Of a stretch of DNA of 64,000 bases, positions 35,826-44,728 are shown piece after piece. Below the pieces are notes generated by a model. That model saw only the letters and a program-made list of their open reading frames with translations, did not search any database and was not told the DNA's origin. Origin of the DNA: Pleomorphomonas koreensis DSM 23070 (GTDB lineage Bacteria; Pseudomonadota; Alphaproteobacteria; Rhizobiales; Pleomorphomonadaceae); the NCBI RefSeq assembly GCF_000425185.1, contig NZ_AULH01000012.1, positions 62,001 to 126,000 of the forward strand. The letters run 5' to 3'. Both the position numbers and the translations under genes were made by a program. Positions within the stretch are counted from its first letter, which is position 1; each line of letters begins with the position of its first letter.

Positions 35826-37466
35826 ATGTCCGAGCATCACGCCATCTCATTCCGACCGTCCGGACTTGTGGCAAGCTCCGATGAGGGGCAGTCGATTCTG
35901 ACCATCGCACGTCGCGCCGGTCTGGCTCTCGAATCGGCGTGTGGCGGACGCGGGATTTGCCGATCCTGCGCCGTCCGCGTGGAGGGACCGCTGCTGCCCG
36001 CCGCGCCTTCGCAGGAGCAAGGATTTACCGCTGAAGAGACTGCGGCTGGATGGCGGCGAGCCTGCAAGGCATTTCCGGCCGGTGACTGCATCGTTCACGT
36101 TCCCGAGCGGGGCCTCGTCGGCCAGTCCTTGCACGTCAAGCACGCGGCGCTGGACTTCGTACCCATCGAGCGGGCGGTGCTGGCGCCGGCCGAGGACCGG
36201 TGCTGGCGACGCGGCGCGACCTTTGTCGGACCGGTCGCCGGTCCGGCCCCGCTCGGCCTTGCCGTCGACCTCGGCACCACCAACCTGGCTGCGGCGGTTG
36301 TCGACATGACCTCGGGAGAGGTGTTGCGCAGCGGTTCACGCCTCAATCCGCAGACGGCTTTCGGCGGCGACATCATCGGCCGCCTCAGCCACGCCCTGGC
36401 CGGCGTCGAGCAGCGCCGGCAACTGCAGGCCGCCGCGCTGGGCGGCATCGCGGCGCTCGCGGATGAGCTGACTGACGGCCAACCGCTGCGAATTGGCGAG
36501 ATTGCCGTAGCCGGCAATACCGTCATGCAGCATCTGCTCTTGGGACTGCCCGTCGAGGGCCTGGCAAAAGTGCCGTTCACGCCGGCAACCAAGGCGGCGG
36601 TCGAGCGGCCAGCCGCCGATTTCGGTCTCGCCGTCGCACCGGGCACGCAGATCTATTGTGCCCCCAGCATCGCCGGCTTTGTCGGCGGCGACCACGTCGC
36701 CGCCCTGATCGATGTCCTTGCCGCGCCGCCCGCCGGAACCTGGGCGTTGCTCGACATCGGGACCAACACGGAAATATCGCTCAGCGCCGGCGGCAAGCTG
36801 ACCAGCGTATCCTGCGCCTCCGGCCCCGCCTTCGAGGGGGCCGGCCTTTCCTGCGGCATGCGGGCGGCACCGGGGGCGATCGAGCACGTCAGCATCGACG
36901 ACGAGCTTCACCTGTCAACCGTCGGCGGCGGACAGCCGGTTGGCGTCTGTGGCTCCGGCGCCCTGTCGCTGGTGGCGGCACTCCGCCGATCCCGTGTCAT
37001 CAATGCGCGCGGCCGGCTCGACATCGCAGGGCTGCGCGTCCGCGAGCGCTACGGCAGACGCGAATTCGTCCTGAGCGAGGATTGTGGCGGGACGGCCGCG
37101 CCTCTCGTCTTCACGCAGAACGACATTCGCGCCATCCAGCTCGCCAAGGGAGCCATCCGCACCGGTCTCGATGTCCTGCTGAGCGATGCCGGGCTTGCCA
37201 GCCAGGACCTCGACCGCGTTCTTGTCGCCGGTGCCTTTGGAAGCTTCATCGACATCGACGATGCCATCGCCATCGGTCTTCTGCCCGATGTGCCCCGCCG
37301 GAATGTCGTGCAAATCGGCAACGTCGCCGGCACCGGCGCATGCCGGCTCGTCGCCTGCAACGGTGCGCGGACGCGCGCGGCCCGGCTTGCGACGGAGATC
37401 CGCTATGTCGAACTCGCCTCGCAGCCGGATTTCGATACCGTCTTCGCCTCGAACTGCCTGATGTGA
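35826..37466 (+). CDS. RACE protein: ferredoxin-ASKHA ATPase that reactivates corrinoid enzymes (RamA/DUF4445 type)
   Basis: 546 aa. An N-terminal [2Fe-2S] ferredoxin domain (Cys39, Cys45, Cys48 in CGGRGICRSC, and Cys80) is joined to a C-terminal actin-fold ATPase with LGLAVDLGTTNLAAAVVD, WALLDIGTNTEISLSAGG and VCGSGALSLVAAL. This is the standard layout of reductive activators of corrinoid enzymes. They use ATP to reduce accidentally oxidised Co(II) back to Co(I). The partner is the corrinoid protein at 33.3 kb. ATG 35826 is used; the ribosome site is weak. No other corrinoid protein is in the window. Confidence 0.93.
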   Translation: MSEHHAISFRPSGLVASSDEGQSILTIARRAGLALESACGGRGICRSCAVRVEGPLLPAAPSQEQGFTAEETAAGWRRACKAFPAGDCIVHVPERGLVGQSLHVKHAALDFVPIERAVLAPAEDRCWRRGATFVGPVAGPAPLGLAVDLGTTNLAAAVVDMTSGEVLRSGSRLNPQTAFGGDIIGRLSHALAGVEQRRQLQAAALGGIAALADELTDGQPLRIGEIAVAGNTVMQHLLLGLPVEGLAKVPFTPATKAAVERPAADFGLAVAPGTQIYCAPSIAGFVGGDHVAALIDVLAAPPAGTWALLDIGTNTEISLSAGGKLTSVSCASGPAFEGAGLSCGMRAAPGAIEHVSIDDELHLSTVGGGQPVGVCGSGALSLVAALRRSRVINARGRLDIAGLRVRERYGRREFVLSEDCGGTAAPLVFTQNDIRAIQLAKGAIRTGLDVLLSDAGLASQDLDRVLVAGAFGSFIDIDDAIAIGLLPDVPRRNVVQIGNVAGTGACRLVACNGARTRAARLATEIRYVELASQPDFDTVFASNCLM

Positions 37467-37478
37467 CGGACGACCGCC

Positions 37479-38141
37479 ATGACGCCCAAGGTCATTGCCT
37501 GCCAGGTCATGCTGAACGAACTCCGGTCGCTGATGCCGGCGGACTGGTCGTTCGAGAGCCTGGAGATCAGCCTTCACAATCGTCCTCGCCGCCTGCACGT
37601 GGCACTGCAGGCGGCCATCGATGCGGCCGATGGCCATTACGATCCGATCTATCTCGGCTATGGGCTCTGTGCGCAGGCCACCGTCGGCCTCGCGGCCCGG
37701 CAATCGCGGCTGGTCCTGTTGCGCGCCGATGATTGCATCACCGCGTTTCTTGGCTCACGCCAAGCCCGCCGACACCTGCTCGACAGCGATCCGGGCAGCT
37801 ACTACCTGACCCGCGGCTACATCGGCGACGGCACCGGTTCGGTATTCGATGACTATCCACGCCTCGAAAAGCGCTTTGGCCGGGAACGGGCGACGGCGGT
37901 GATGCAGGAGTTGCTCGGTCACTACCGAAAGCTCGTCTACATCACCATGCCCGGCGTCGAGCCGATGGAAAGCGACCGTCTTTATGCTCGCGCTCACGCG
38001 GCAAATTTTGGCCTGGAGTATGTCGAGATGGAAGGCAGCCTCGCGCTTCTGAAGCAGATGGCGGAAGGCAACTGGAGCGGCGACGTCCTGATGGTTTCGC
38101 CGGGGGAGCTGATCACGCTCGAGATGATGATGTCGAGCTAA
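37479..38141 (+). CDS. DUF1638 protein, accessory to corrinoid methyltransferase systems
   Basis: 220 aa, soluble. I recognise the DUF1638 pattern: an N-terminal VIACQVMLNELRSL, a central YDPIYLGYGLCAQATVGLA, and the block LLRADDCITAFLGSR. It follows the RACE gene by 12 bases. DUF1638 genes are commonly found beside glycine-betaine/methylamine-type corrinoid methyltransferases, but no biochemical role is established. The conserved Cys and Asp-Asp-Cys residues hint at metal binding or an enzymatic function. Last gene of the cluster. Confidence 0.8.
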   Translation: MTPKVIACQVMLNELRSLMPADWSFESLEISLHNRPRRLHVALQAAIDAADGHYDPIYLGYGLCAQATVGLAARQSRLVLLRADDCITAFLGSRQARRHLLDSDPGSYYLTRGYIGDGTGSVFDDYPRLEKRFGRERATAVMQELLGHYRKLVYITMPGVEPMESDRLYARAHAANFGLEYVEMEGSLALLKQMAEGNWSGDVLMVSPGELITLEMMMSS

Positions 38142-38220
38142 CCGGCAAGGCGCGGGAAGGATGCCGCCCGCTCGGAGGTATCCCCGGCTCCCTGGGCAGT
38201 GCCCTATTGCGGGGATTCCC

Positions 38221-38238
38221 CATGCCGATATCGGCATG
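38221..38238. repeat. Perfect 18-bp palindrome between convergent genes
   Basis: CATGCCGATATCGGCATG equals its own reverse complement over 18 bases. It lies in the 235-base gap between the DUF1638 stop and the hydrolase stop. Either a small terminator hairpin or an operator. Confidence 0.5.
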
Positions 38239-38376
38239 ATTCCAAATGCCGCGAGCCGGATCCTGCCGCATGGCCGGGCTTGGCGGATATTGCGCCTGCT
38301 CTCGGCCATGCGGCAGTTCGCTACGTTCACAGCGCTTCAGGGGCGCAGGGGGTGGAACGCGGCAAACCGGCTTTTC

Positions 38377-39432
38377 TTACTCGACCTTCAGGAAGTCGAA
38401 CGGCTTTTCGGGGACGAACTCTTTCGACACCTCGCCGGCGAGGATACGGGCCATGTCCGTCCCGAGTTCCAGCTTGCGGACCTCGCCGCCTTCGGTGAAG
38501 TCGAGCTTCTTCACATCCACCCAGAAGATGTTGGGCGACGTTGCGGACTCGCCGTAGAAGACCATGCTCTTCTGATCCGCCACCACGCGCCAGCGGGTGG
38601 TGGACAGGTTCGGCGTGCCGGGAATGCTCACGCCATAGGGGGCGGACGCGTTGCGGATCACGCTGAACACCGCGGCGGCGGCGATCCGGGGATCATCGCT
38701 CTGGGTCACCGCGTTGATATAGGAGCTGGCGCGCACGAAGCGGTCTTCGGGGCGGCTGGTGCCGGGCAGGAAGTTGACGAAGCTGACCGCCTGCCAGTAT
38801 TTCAGGTTGATGAGCTGCTCGTCATAGGGCGGGTCGTTCGTCACCGCCTGATACGAACGGTCGTGATGGATCTTCAACGCGCCGTCGATCCATTCGAGAA
38901 CAGCGCTGTCGCCGGACGAATCGGACAGCGTCATGTGCAGCGGCGCCAGGGTGCCGGGACGGCCGGGTACCTCGCCGCTCACCACCTGCACCGGATGGCT
39001 GCCCGCGTATTCGACCGCTTCCGAAACCGTTGCGAACTGGTCGAGGAAGAACTGCGCCCAGATCGCCAGCGACATGCGCGGCGTCTTCCCGTCATCCTTC
39101 GGGAACGTCGTGCCGTTCAGCCACAGCAGGCTGGCATTGAGCCCGGCTTCGTTGATGCCGTCGACGGTGGAAATGTCGTAGCCCGAAACGGCCAGGCTGC
39201 CATATTTCGAGGTCCATTCCATCGAGCGAGCGCCGGCGGCGCCGTCGCGCTTCATCCCGCGCGGAAAGACCCAGAAGTTGCTGACCATCGGATCCTTGAA
39301 GTCCATGTTGCGACCGGTCAGGTTCCGTCCCTCGGGTCCATGATAGACGACCCGCGTGCAGGCCTGAGCCTCGACGGTGAACAGCACCGAGGCGGCAGCC
39401 AGCGTGGCAAGCAGATATACAAGTTGGGACAT
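38377..39432 (-). CDS. Exported linear-amide C-N hydrolase (choloylglycine hydrolase/penicillin V acylase family)
   Basis: 351 aa. The 24-residue signal peptide ends AQA, immediately before Cys25, so signal cleavage itself would expose the N-terminal Cys nucleophile of this Ntn-hydrolase. Family blocks CTRVVYHGPEGRNLTGRNMDF, RSMEWTSKYGSLAV and INEAGLNASLLWLN are clear. Likely periplasmic; substrates in relatives are bile salts, penicillin V or N-acyl homoserine lactones. AGGAG lies 6 bases before the ATG. It follows an outer-membrane protein gene by 44 bases and probably shares its transcript. Confidence 0.9.
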   Translation of the reverse strand: MSQLVYLLATLAAASVLFTVEAQACTRVVYHGPEGRNLTGRNMDFKDPMVSNFWVFPRGMKRDGAAGARSMEWTSKYGSLAVSGYDISTVDGINEAGLNASLLWLNGTTFPKDDGKTPRMSLAIWAQFFLDQFATVSEAVEYAGSHPVQVVSGEVPGRPGTLAPLHMTLSDSSGDSAVLEWIDGALKIHHDRSYQAVTNDPPYDEQLINLKYWQAVSFVNFLPGTSRPEDRFVRASSYINAVTQSDDPRIAAAAVFSVIRNASAPYGVSIPGTPNLSTTRWRVVADQKSMVFYGESATSPNIFWVDVKKLDFTEGGEVRKLELGTDMARILAGEVSKEFVPEKPFDFLKVE

Positions 39433-39476
39433 GTTGAACTCCTATCCATGACAAGACTGCGCGAGACCTTTGTCGA

Positions 39477-40421
39477 TCAAAATCGATAGGTCACGCCGAG
39501 AACAGGGCCGTGGAAGCGCGCGTCGAAGACATGGCCATTGCCCTCGTAATCGACGCCGAGCGCCTTGTAGCCCGCGGAAGCGGAAAGGTGATCGCTGAAG
39601 ACGTAGTTGACGGTCGCCAGAGCCGACCATGTGAAATTGGAACCGGCGCCGAAGCCGCCGATGTCGGCCTCTCCCTGCAAGGACAGGTTCTCCGTCACCG
39701 GCACGAAGGCGCGCAGGCCGACCACCGGATCGACCCATGCGAGGGTTTCCTTGTAGTGGACGGACCCTTGCAGGCCGCCAAGGCTCCCGTGGATCTTCGC
39801 AGTGTTCGAGACACTCCAGATGCGTGCGCCTCCGAGAGCGTCCAAGGTAAACTGCGGCGTATCGAAGACCCGGTAGCCACCCATCAATGTCGAGGTGAGC
39901 AGTGTCGTGTCCAGCTTGAAGTCGATGTCGCCGCCTGCCGGGATCACGCCGACGCCGGGGATGGTTAGTGCCGGCAACGGTCCGGTACTGTGGCTGTCGG
40001 CCAGATTGACGTACATGAGGTCGCCCGAGACAACGAAGCGGTCATAGCGTCCCCAGACGTTCATGAAACCGCCGAATCTCAGGTCTTTCATTACATCGGA
40101 GAATGTCTTCTCGATGCCGATCGACGGGCCGTGCCGAAACGGCGAAATATTTCCGTCGATACCGGTGGTCCATACATAGGGCGTGATCTGCAACGCCCAT
40201 CTTGGGGGGGGCGCCGGAACAGGCTCCTCCGGAGGGCCGAGGGAGACGTCCGCGCCATAAGCGGAATGTGCGCCGCAAAGGTATAGCGCGACGACAGCGG
40301 CATACCAGGGCGCCAGAAGCCCGTTTGGCGCAGCGGAAACCGCCCGTGCCTGAGAACGGTGACGGGGACGACCTACGCAGCAGGTCAGATCTCGGGACTT
40401 TCTGCCAGATCGCAGTGGCAT
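39477..40421 (-). CDS. Outer-membrane beta-barrel protein
   Basis: 314 aa. A long basic N-terminus precedes a hydrophobic stretch LLAPWYAAVVALYLCGAHSAYGA that serves as a signal peptide, so the true start may be internal. The mature part has alternating beta-strand patterns (WALQITPYVWTTGIDGNIS, FGGFMNVWGRYDRFVVSGDLMYVNLADS) and ends GVTYRF. A final phenylalanine after alternating hydrophobics is the usual sorting signal of outer-membrane barrels. No exact family assigned. In an operon with the exported amidohydrolase. Confidence 0.8.
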   Translation of the reverse strand: MPLRSGRKSRDLTCCVGRPRHRSQARAVSAAPNGLLAPWYAAVVALYLCGAHSAYGADVSLGPPEEPVPAPPPRWALQITPYVWTTGIDGNISPFRHGPSIGIEKTFSDVMKDLRFGGFMNVWGRYDRFVVSGDLMYVNLADSHSTGPLPALTIPGVGVIPAGGDIDFKLDTTLLTSTLMGGYRVFDTPQFTLDALGGARIWSVSNTAKIHGSLGGLQGSVHYKETLAWVDPVVGLRAFVPVTENLSLQGEADIGGFGAGSNFTWSALATVNYVFSDHLSASAGYKALGVDYEGNGHVFDARFHGPVLGVTYRF

Positions 40422-41077
40422 GTCGCGCCTCTCTGGAGCTACGTAAATTTGGCTATTTCAACGTTGCGAACAACGTGCTTTGAGGGGATCTCAAAATCTA
40501 ATCTTCGAGATAGGTCTAGACCAAGACAATAACAATCGGCAAGTCCCGTTTTTAACGTTCTTATTATCTGTCGTAAACTTTGTGTTACATATAGAATATA
40601 GACGTAATTCTTTGAGTCGAGAGGCGGCGTAGCATGAAGATTATCGAGGGAGCACAAAAGATCATGAGGGGTGGGGCATGCCACCAAATAAACTGTCTTG
40701 ATCGCTACTTTATGTTTGTCACACGAATTCTATCAACCAGAAATTATGAGGCCGGGAAACTGAAGAATTATGGTTGCCCGCTCCGCCGCCTTGAGGACGG
40801 AGTACCGATAGTCTTTGGTGTGTTTCCTTGCTAGATCAATTGGAAGGTGTAGTCGGTAGAGAACGGAATCGCGGCTGTGCCCGATGCCGCGCCCGGCGCG
40901 GCGAGTGATTCCATCCGTGGCCCAGGTTTGACCGAGGGGGGCGAGACGAATGGATGGCCTGCATGCCGCCCCTCGACGCGCCGCGGCTCGAAGGATGACG
41001 GCGCCAAGACACGGCAACGGCGTGCTGATCGAAGCCGGCCGGGAGCTGACCGCCGGCCGGGATCGAGTTCAATGCCC
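40422..41077. other. AT-rich gene-free region
   Basis: About 650 bases. From 40440 to 40850 the sequence is strikingly AT-rich for this window, by eye about 40% GC or less. It must hold the promoter of the outer-membrane-protein operon. One small frame on the plus strand at 40634-40834 (66 codons) has no family motif and only a poor ribosome site, so I do not call it a gene. A signature of foreign or decayed DNA is possible. Confidence 0.5.
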
Positions 41078-41800
41078 TCAGTCCGGCATGCCCGGTCCGA
41101 GTTCGTGATCGTCGATCAGCGGGTCGGGAACGCACTCCTTGGCCAGCCGCTCGGCGTCGTCGATCCAGATGGTCTGGCCGTCGATCCGGATGCCGTGCGC
41201 CTCGAGGCCGGAAAGGACGCGTGAGAAGGATTCGCGCGTGATGCCGAGTTCCGAGGCGATGAGGTTCTTCTCGTAGGGCAGCACGGCCCGGTCGGGCGTG
41301 CCCTGCCGCTCCGACAGCATCAGCAGGTAGCAGCCGACCCGCTGGACCGCCGAGCGCAGCTTGAGGTTCTTGATCTGCCTCACCATGCGTCGGAACTGGG
41401 TCGCCAGGCTGCCGATCAGTGCGTTGGCCAGCGTGAGGTCGGAGGTCACCAGCTCGCGGAAGGTGCGAGCCGGGATGAGCAGGAAGGTCGACGGCTCGGG
41501 CACCTTGCCCCGCATCAGGTAGGGTGCGCCGGTGACGACGGCAGCGGGGATGATCAGGTCGGGCGGTGACACCACCTCCACCAGCACTTCGCGCCCTTTG
41601 GTCGAGCGACCGAAAAGCTGCACCGAACCCGACATGACGACGATCTGGAAATTCGGCAGATCGCCCTGCTCGAACAACAGGCTGCCGGCCGGAACCACGT
41701 GGAGCAGCGTGGTTTCCATGATCTCGCGACGATGGTCGTCGGACAGGCCGCGCAGAATCGGCAGTTCCTCGGGAGTCAAGGCCATGGGCGAAATATCCAT
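41078..41800 (-). CDS. narR: Crp/Fnr-family regulator, NarR-like
   Basis: 240 aa. A cyclic-nucleotide-binding-fold sensor domain with no cysteine cluster, so it is not an oxygen-sensing Fnr. The HTH near the C-terminus is ELGITRESFSRVLSGLEAHGI, with the E-SxxR recognition pattern of the Fnr/Dnr group. It diverges from the narK gene, matching the narR-narKGHJI arrangement known in Paracoccus pantotrophus, where NarR lacks an iron-sulfur cluster and is required for nar expression. An alternative start is ATG 41785. The specific NarR assignment is inferred from position and the missing cluster. Confidence 0.85.
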   Translation of the reverse strand: MDISPMALTPEELPILRGLSDDHRREIMETTLLHVVPAGSLLFEQGDLPNFQIVVMSGSVQLFGRSTKGREVLVEVVSPPDLIIPAAVVTGAPYLMRGKVPEPSTFLLIPARTFRELVTSDLTLANALIGSLATQFRRMVRQIKNLKLRSAVQRVGCYLLMLSERQGTPDRAVLPYEKNLIASELGITRESFSRVLSGLEAHGIRIDGQTIWIDDAERLAKECVPDPLIDDHELGPGMPD

Positions 41801-41823
41801 CCTCTATGTGCTTATCCTAAAGA

Positions 41824-41860
41824 TTGATCGCCATCTCTCCGACTTGTGACTTATGTCACG
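41824..41860. promoter_or_regulatory. Crp/Fnr-type sites in the narR-narK divergent region
   Basis: TTGAT-CGCC-ATC (41824-41835) has one full Fnr half-site and part of the second. TGTGA-CTTATG-TCACG (41845-41860) is a near-perfect Crp-type dyad, with GTGAC/GTCAC arms. They lie between the NarR-like gene and narK and likely bind Crp/Fnr proteins. Confidence 0.55.
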
Positions 41861-41972
41861 TTCATTATTGTTCCATATCAACGTTCGGTGCGGCCAACGC
41901 GACCACAATGACAGCAGGCGAGGCGAGGAGCTAGCCCGATCACATAAGCGTCCAGGCCGTCGGAGGACTATG

Positions 41973-44708
41973 ATGAAGGTCGCAGGGCAGGAAGGCGCGG
42001 AGCGCGCCCTTGGCATGAGCACGGTTGCGTTTACGGTGTGCTTTGCCGTTTGGACGATCTTTGCCATCATCGGCATCCGGCTGCGCGAGGAGTTGCAGCT
42101 CTCGGAGGCCGAGTTCGGCCTTCTGGTCGGTACGCCGATTCTCACCGGATCGCTGATCCGCATCATACTGGGGATCTGGACTGATCTCTACGGCGGCCGG
42201 CTGGTGTTCACGCTCAACATGCTGGCGGCGGCCGCCGCCACCTTCCTGCTGTCCTACGCCCACACCTTCCCGACCGTGTTTGTCGCTGCCCTCGGCGTCG
42301 GCATCGCCGGCGGCTCCTTCTCGGTGGGCGTCGCCTACGTGTCGCGCTTCTTCCCGCCCGAGCGCCAGGGCATCGCCCTCGGCATATTCGGCGCCGGCAA
42401 CGTCGGCGCCGCGGTCACCAAGCTGCTGGCGCCGTTCGTGCTGGTCGCCTTCGGCTGGCAGGCGGTGGCCGAGGTCTGGGCGGTGGCGCTGGCGCTGATG
42501 GCCGTGCTGTTCTGGGTGACCACCAAGGACGATCCGGTCATCCGGCAGCGTCGGCTGACCGGTGAGCGTCCCAAGAGCGCATTGCTCGAACTGGCGCCGC
42601 TCCGCAACGTGCAGGTCTGGCGCTTCTCGCTCTACTATTTCTTCGTCTTCGGCGCCTTCGTGGCCCTGTCGCTGTGGCTGCCGCAATATCTGGTGCGCGT
42701 CTACGGTCTCGATATCGAGACGGCCGGCGTCATCGCCGCCTGCTTCTCGATCCCGGCCAGCCTGTTCCGCGCCTACGGCGGCCACCTGTCCGACACCTAC
42801 GGCGCCCGTCGCGTCCTCTACTGGACCTTCCTCGTCTCGATCGTCGCCACCTTCGTCCTGTCCTATCCGGCCGCCGACTACGTGATCCAGGGCGCCCACG
42901 GCGACATCCGCTTCCACCTCGGCATGGGGCTGGTCGGCTTCACGGTGACCGTCTTCATCCTCGGCTTCTTCATGGCTCTCGGCAAGGCGGCGGTCTACAA
43001 GCACATCCCCGTCTATTATCCAAATCACGTCGGCGCGGTCGGCGGTCTGGTCGGCATGATCGGCGGTCTCGGCGGCTTCGTGCTGCCGATCCTGTTCGGC
43101 GTGCTGCTCGATCTCACCGGCCTCTGGACGTCCTGCTTCATGGCGCTGTTCGTCGTCGTGGCGGTGTCGCTCATATGGATGCATGTCGCCGTCCGCCAGA
43201 TGGAGCGGGCCGCCGCCGGTCCCGTGCTGGCCGCGCTGCCGCCGTTCCCGGAAATGCTGGACATGCCCCGGCCCGTCGCGGCGGTTGCCCCGAGCAAGGC
43301 CGTGCTGACCGACTGGCGGCCGGAGGACAAGTCGTTCTGGCAGTCGACCGGACGCCCCATCGCCCGGCGGAACCTCTGGCTGTCGATTCCGGCCCTGCTG
43401 CTCAGCTTCGCCATCTGGCAGGTGTGGTCGGTGGTGGTCGGCAAGCTGCCGCTCGTCGGCTTCGACCTCACCACCGATCAGTTGTTCTGGCTGGCGGCGC
43501 TGCCCGGCCTGTCCGGCGCCACCTTGCGCATCTTCTACTCCTTCATGGTGCCGGTGTTCGGCGGCCGTCTCTGGACGACGCTGACCACCTGGTCGCTGAT
43601 CATCCCGGCGCTCGGCATCGGCTATGCCGTGCAGAACCCCGAGACGCCCTACGCGGTGCTGCTCTTCCTGGCGCTGTGCTGCGGCTTCGGCGGCGGCAAC
43701 TTCGCCTCCTCGATGGCCAACATCTCCTTCTTCTTCCCGCGGTCGGAGAAGGGCAACGCGCTGGCGCTCAACGCCGGCCTCGGCAACCTCGGCGTCTCCG
43801 TGGTTCAGTTCGTCGTGCCGCTGGCCATCACCATGGGCATGTTCGGCAAGTTCGGCGGCGAGCCGATCATCGTCGCCGGCGCGTCCGGCCCGGTGCCGCT
43901 GTGGCTGCAGAACGCCGGCTTCTTCTTCGTGCCCTTCATCGTCCTGTCGGCCTTCGCCGCGTGGTTCGGCATGAACGACATCGCCTCTGCCAAGGCGTCC
44001 TTCTCCGAGCAGGCGGTGATCTTCGAGCGCCGGCACAACTGGATCATGTGCTGGCTCTACACGGGAACCTTCGGCTCGTTCATCGGCTATTCCGCCGGCT
44101 TCCCGCTGCTGTCCAAAATGCTGTTCCCGGACGTCAACGCGCTCGCCTACGCCTTCCTCGGCCCGCTGGTCGGCGCTCTCGCGCGCTCGGGAACCGGCTG
44201 GCTGGCCGACCGGCAGGGCGGCGCTCGCGTCACGGTCTGGGTGTTCGCGCTGATGATGGCCGGCACGGCCGGCGTGCTGTGGTTCATCGGCATCAAGGAT
44301 CAGCCGGGCGCCTTCTGGGGCTTCTTCATCTCGTTCCTGGTGCTGTTCTTCGCCACCGGCGTCGGCAATGCCTCGACCTTCCAGATGATCCCGGCCATCT
44401 CCGCCCGCGAGATGGCGCGGCTGATGCCCGACGCCGACGCCGAGACGCGCCGCCGTCAGGCCGAGAAGGAAGCGGCGGCCATCACCGGCTTCACGTCGGC
44501 CATCGCCGCCTTCGGCGCCTTCTTCATCCCCAAGGGCTTCGGCACCTCGATCGCCCTGACCGGCGGTGCCGAGGCGGCCCTGTGGTCGTTCATGGCCTTC
44601 TACGTCACCTGCCTGGTGATCACCTGGGCCGTCTATGCCCGCCGCGGCGGCCTGCTCCACGACGTCGAACGGCAGCGGCGGTCCGCCGCCGTCCCGGCCC
44701 ACCGCTAA
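41973..44708 (+). CDS. narK: NarK1-NarK2 fusion nitrate/nitrite transporter
   Basis: 911 aa, about twice a normal NarK (roughly 450). It has two MFS halves: the first starts STVAFTVCFAVWTIFAIIGIRLREELQLSEAEFGLLVGTPILTGSLIRI, the second LSIPALLLSFAIWQVWSVVVGKLP at about residue 475. Nitrate-signature glycine-rich motifs occur in both halves (GIAGGSFSVGVAYV and FGGGNFASSMANISFFFPRSEKG). In Paracoccus such fusions join a nitrate/proton symporter and a nitrate/nitrite antiporter. GGAGGA favours ATG 41973 over the adjacent ATG 41970. The gene is followed by narG after 20 bases. Confidence 0.94.
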   Translation: MKVAGQEGAERALGMSTVAFTVCFAVWTIFAIIGIRLREELQLSEAEFGLLVGTPILTGSLIRIILGIWTDLYGGRLVFTLNMLAAAAATFLLSYAHTFPTVFVAALGVGIAGGSFSVGVAYVSRFFPPERQGIALGIFGAGNVGAAVTKLLAPFVLVAFGWQAVAEVWAVALALMAVLFWVTTKDDPVIRQRRLTGERPKSALLELAPLRNVQVWRFSLYYFFVFGAFVALSLWLPQYLVRVYGLDIETAGVIAACFSIPASLFRAYGGHLSDTYGARRVLYWTFLVSIVATFVLSYPAADYVIQGAHGDIRFHLGMGLVGFTVTVFILGFFMALGKAAVYKHIPVYYPNHVGAVGGLVGMIGGLGGFVLPILFGVLLDLTGLWTSCFMALFVVVAVSLIWMHVAVRQMERAAAGPVLAALPPFPEMLDMPRPVAAVAPSKAVLTDWRPEDKSFWQSTGRPIARRNLWLSIPALLLSFAIWQVWSVVVGKLPLVGFDLTTDQLFWLAALPGLSGATLRIFYSFMVPVFGGRLWTTLTTWSLIIPALGIGYAVQNPETPYAVLLFLALCCGFGGGNFASSMANISFFFPRSEKGNALALNAGLGNLGVSVVQFVVPLAITMGMFGKFGGEPIIVAGASGPVPLWLQNAGFFFVPFIVLSAFAAWFGMNDIASAKASFSEQAVIFERRHNWIMCWLYTGTFGSFIGYSAGFPLLSKMLFPDVNALAYAFLGPLVGALARSGTGWLADRQGGARVTVWVFALMMAGTAGVLWFIGIKDQPGAFWGFFISFLVLFFATGVGNASTFQMIPAISAREMARLMPDADAETRRRQAEKEAAAITGFTSAIAAFGAFFIPKGFGTSIALTGGAEAALWSFMAFYVTCLVITWAVYARRGGLLHDVERQRRSAAVPAHR

Positions 44709-44728
44709 TTCCACGAAAGGCGAGAACA

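Noticed and set aside
40634-40834. 66-codon frame in the AT-rich gap
   Set aside because: No family motif and a poor ribosome site. It could be a real small protein but the evidence is too thin.
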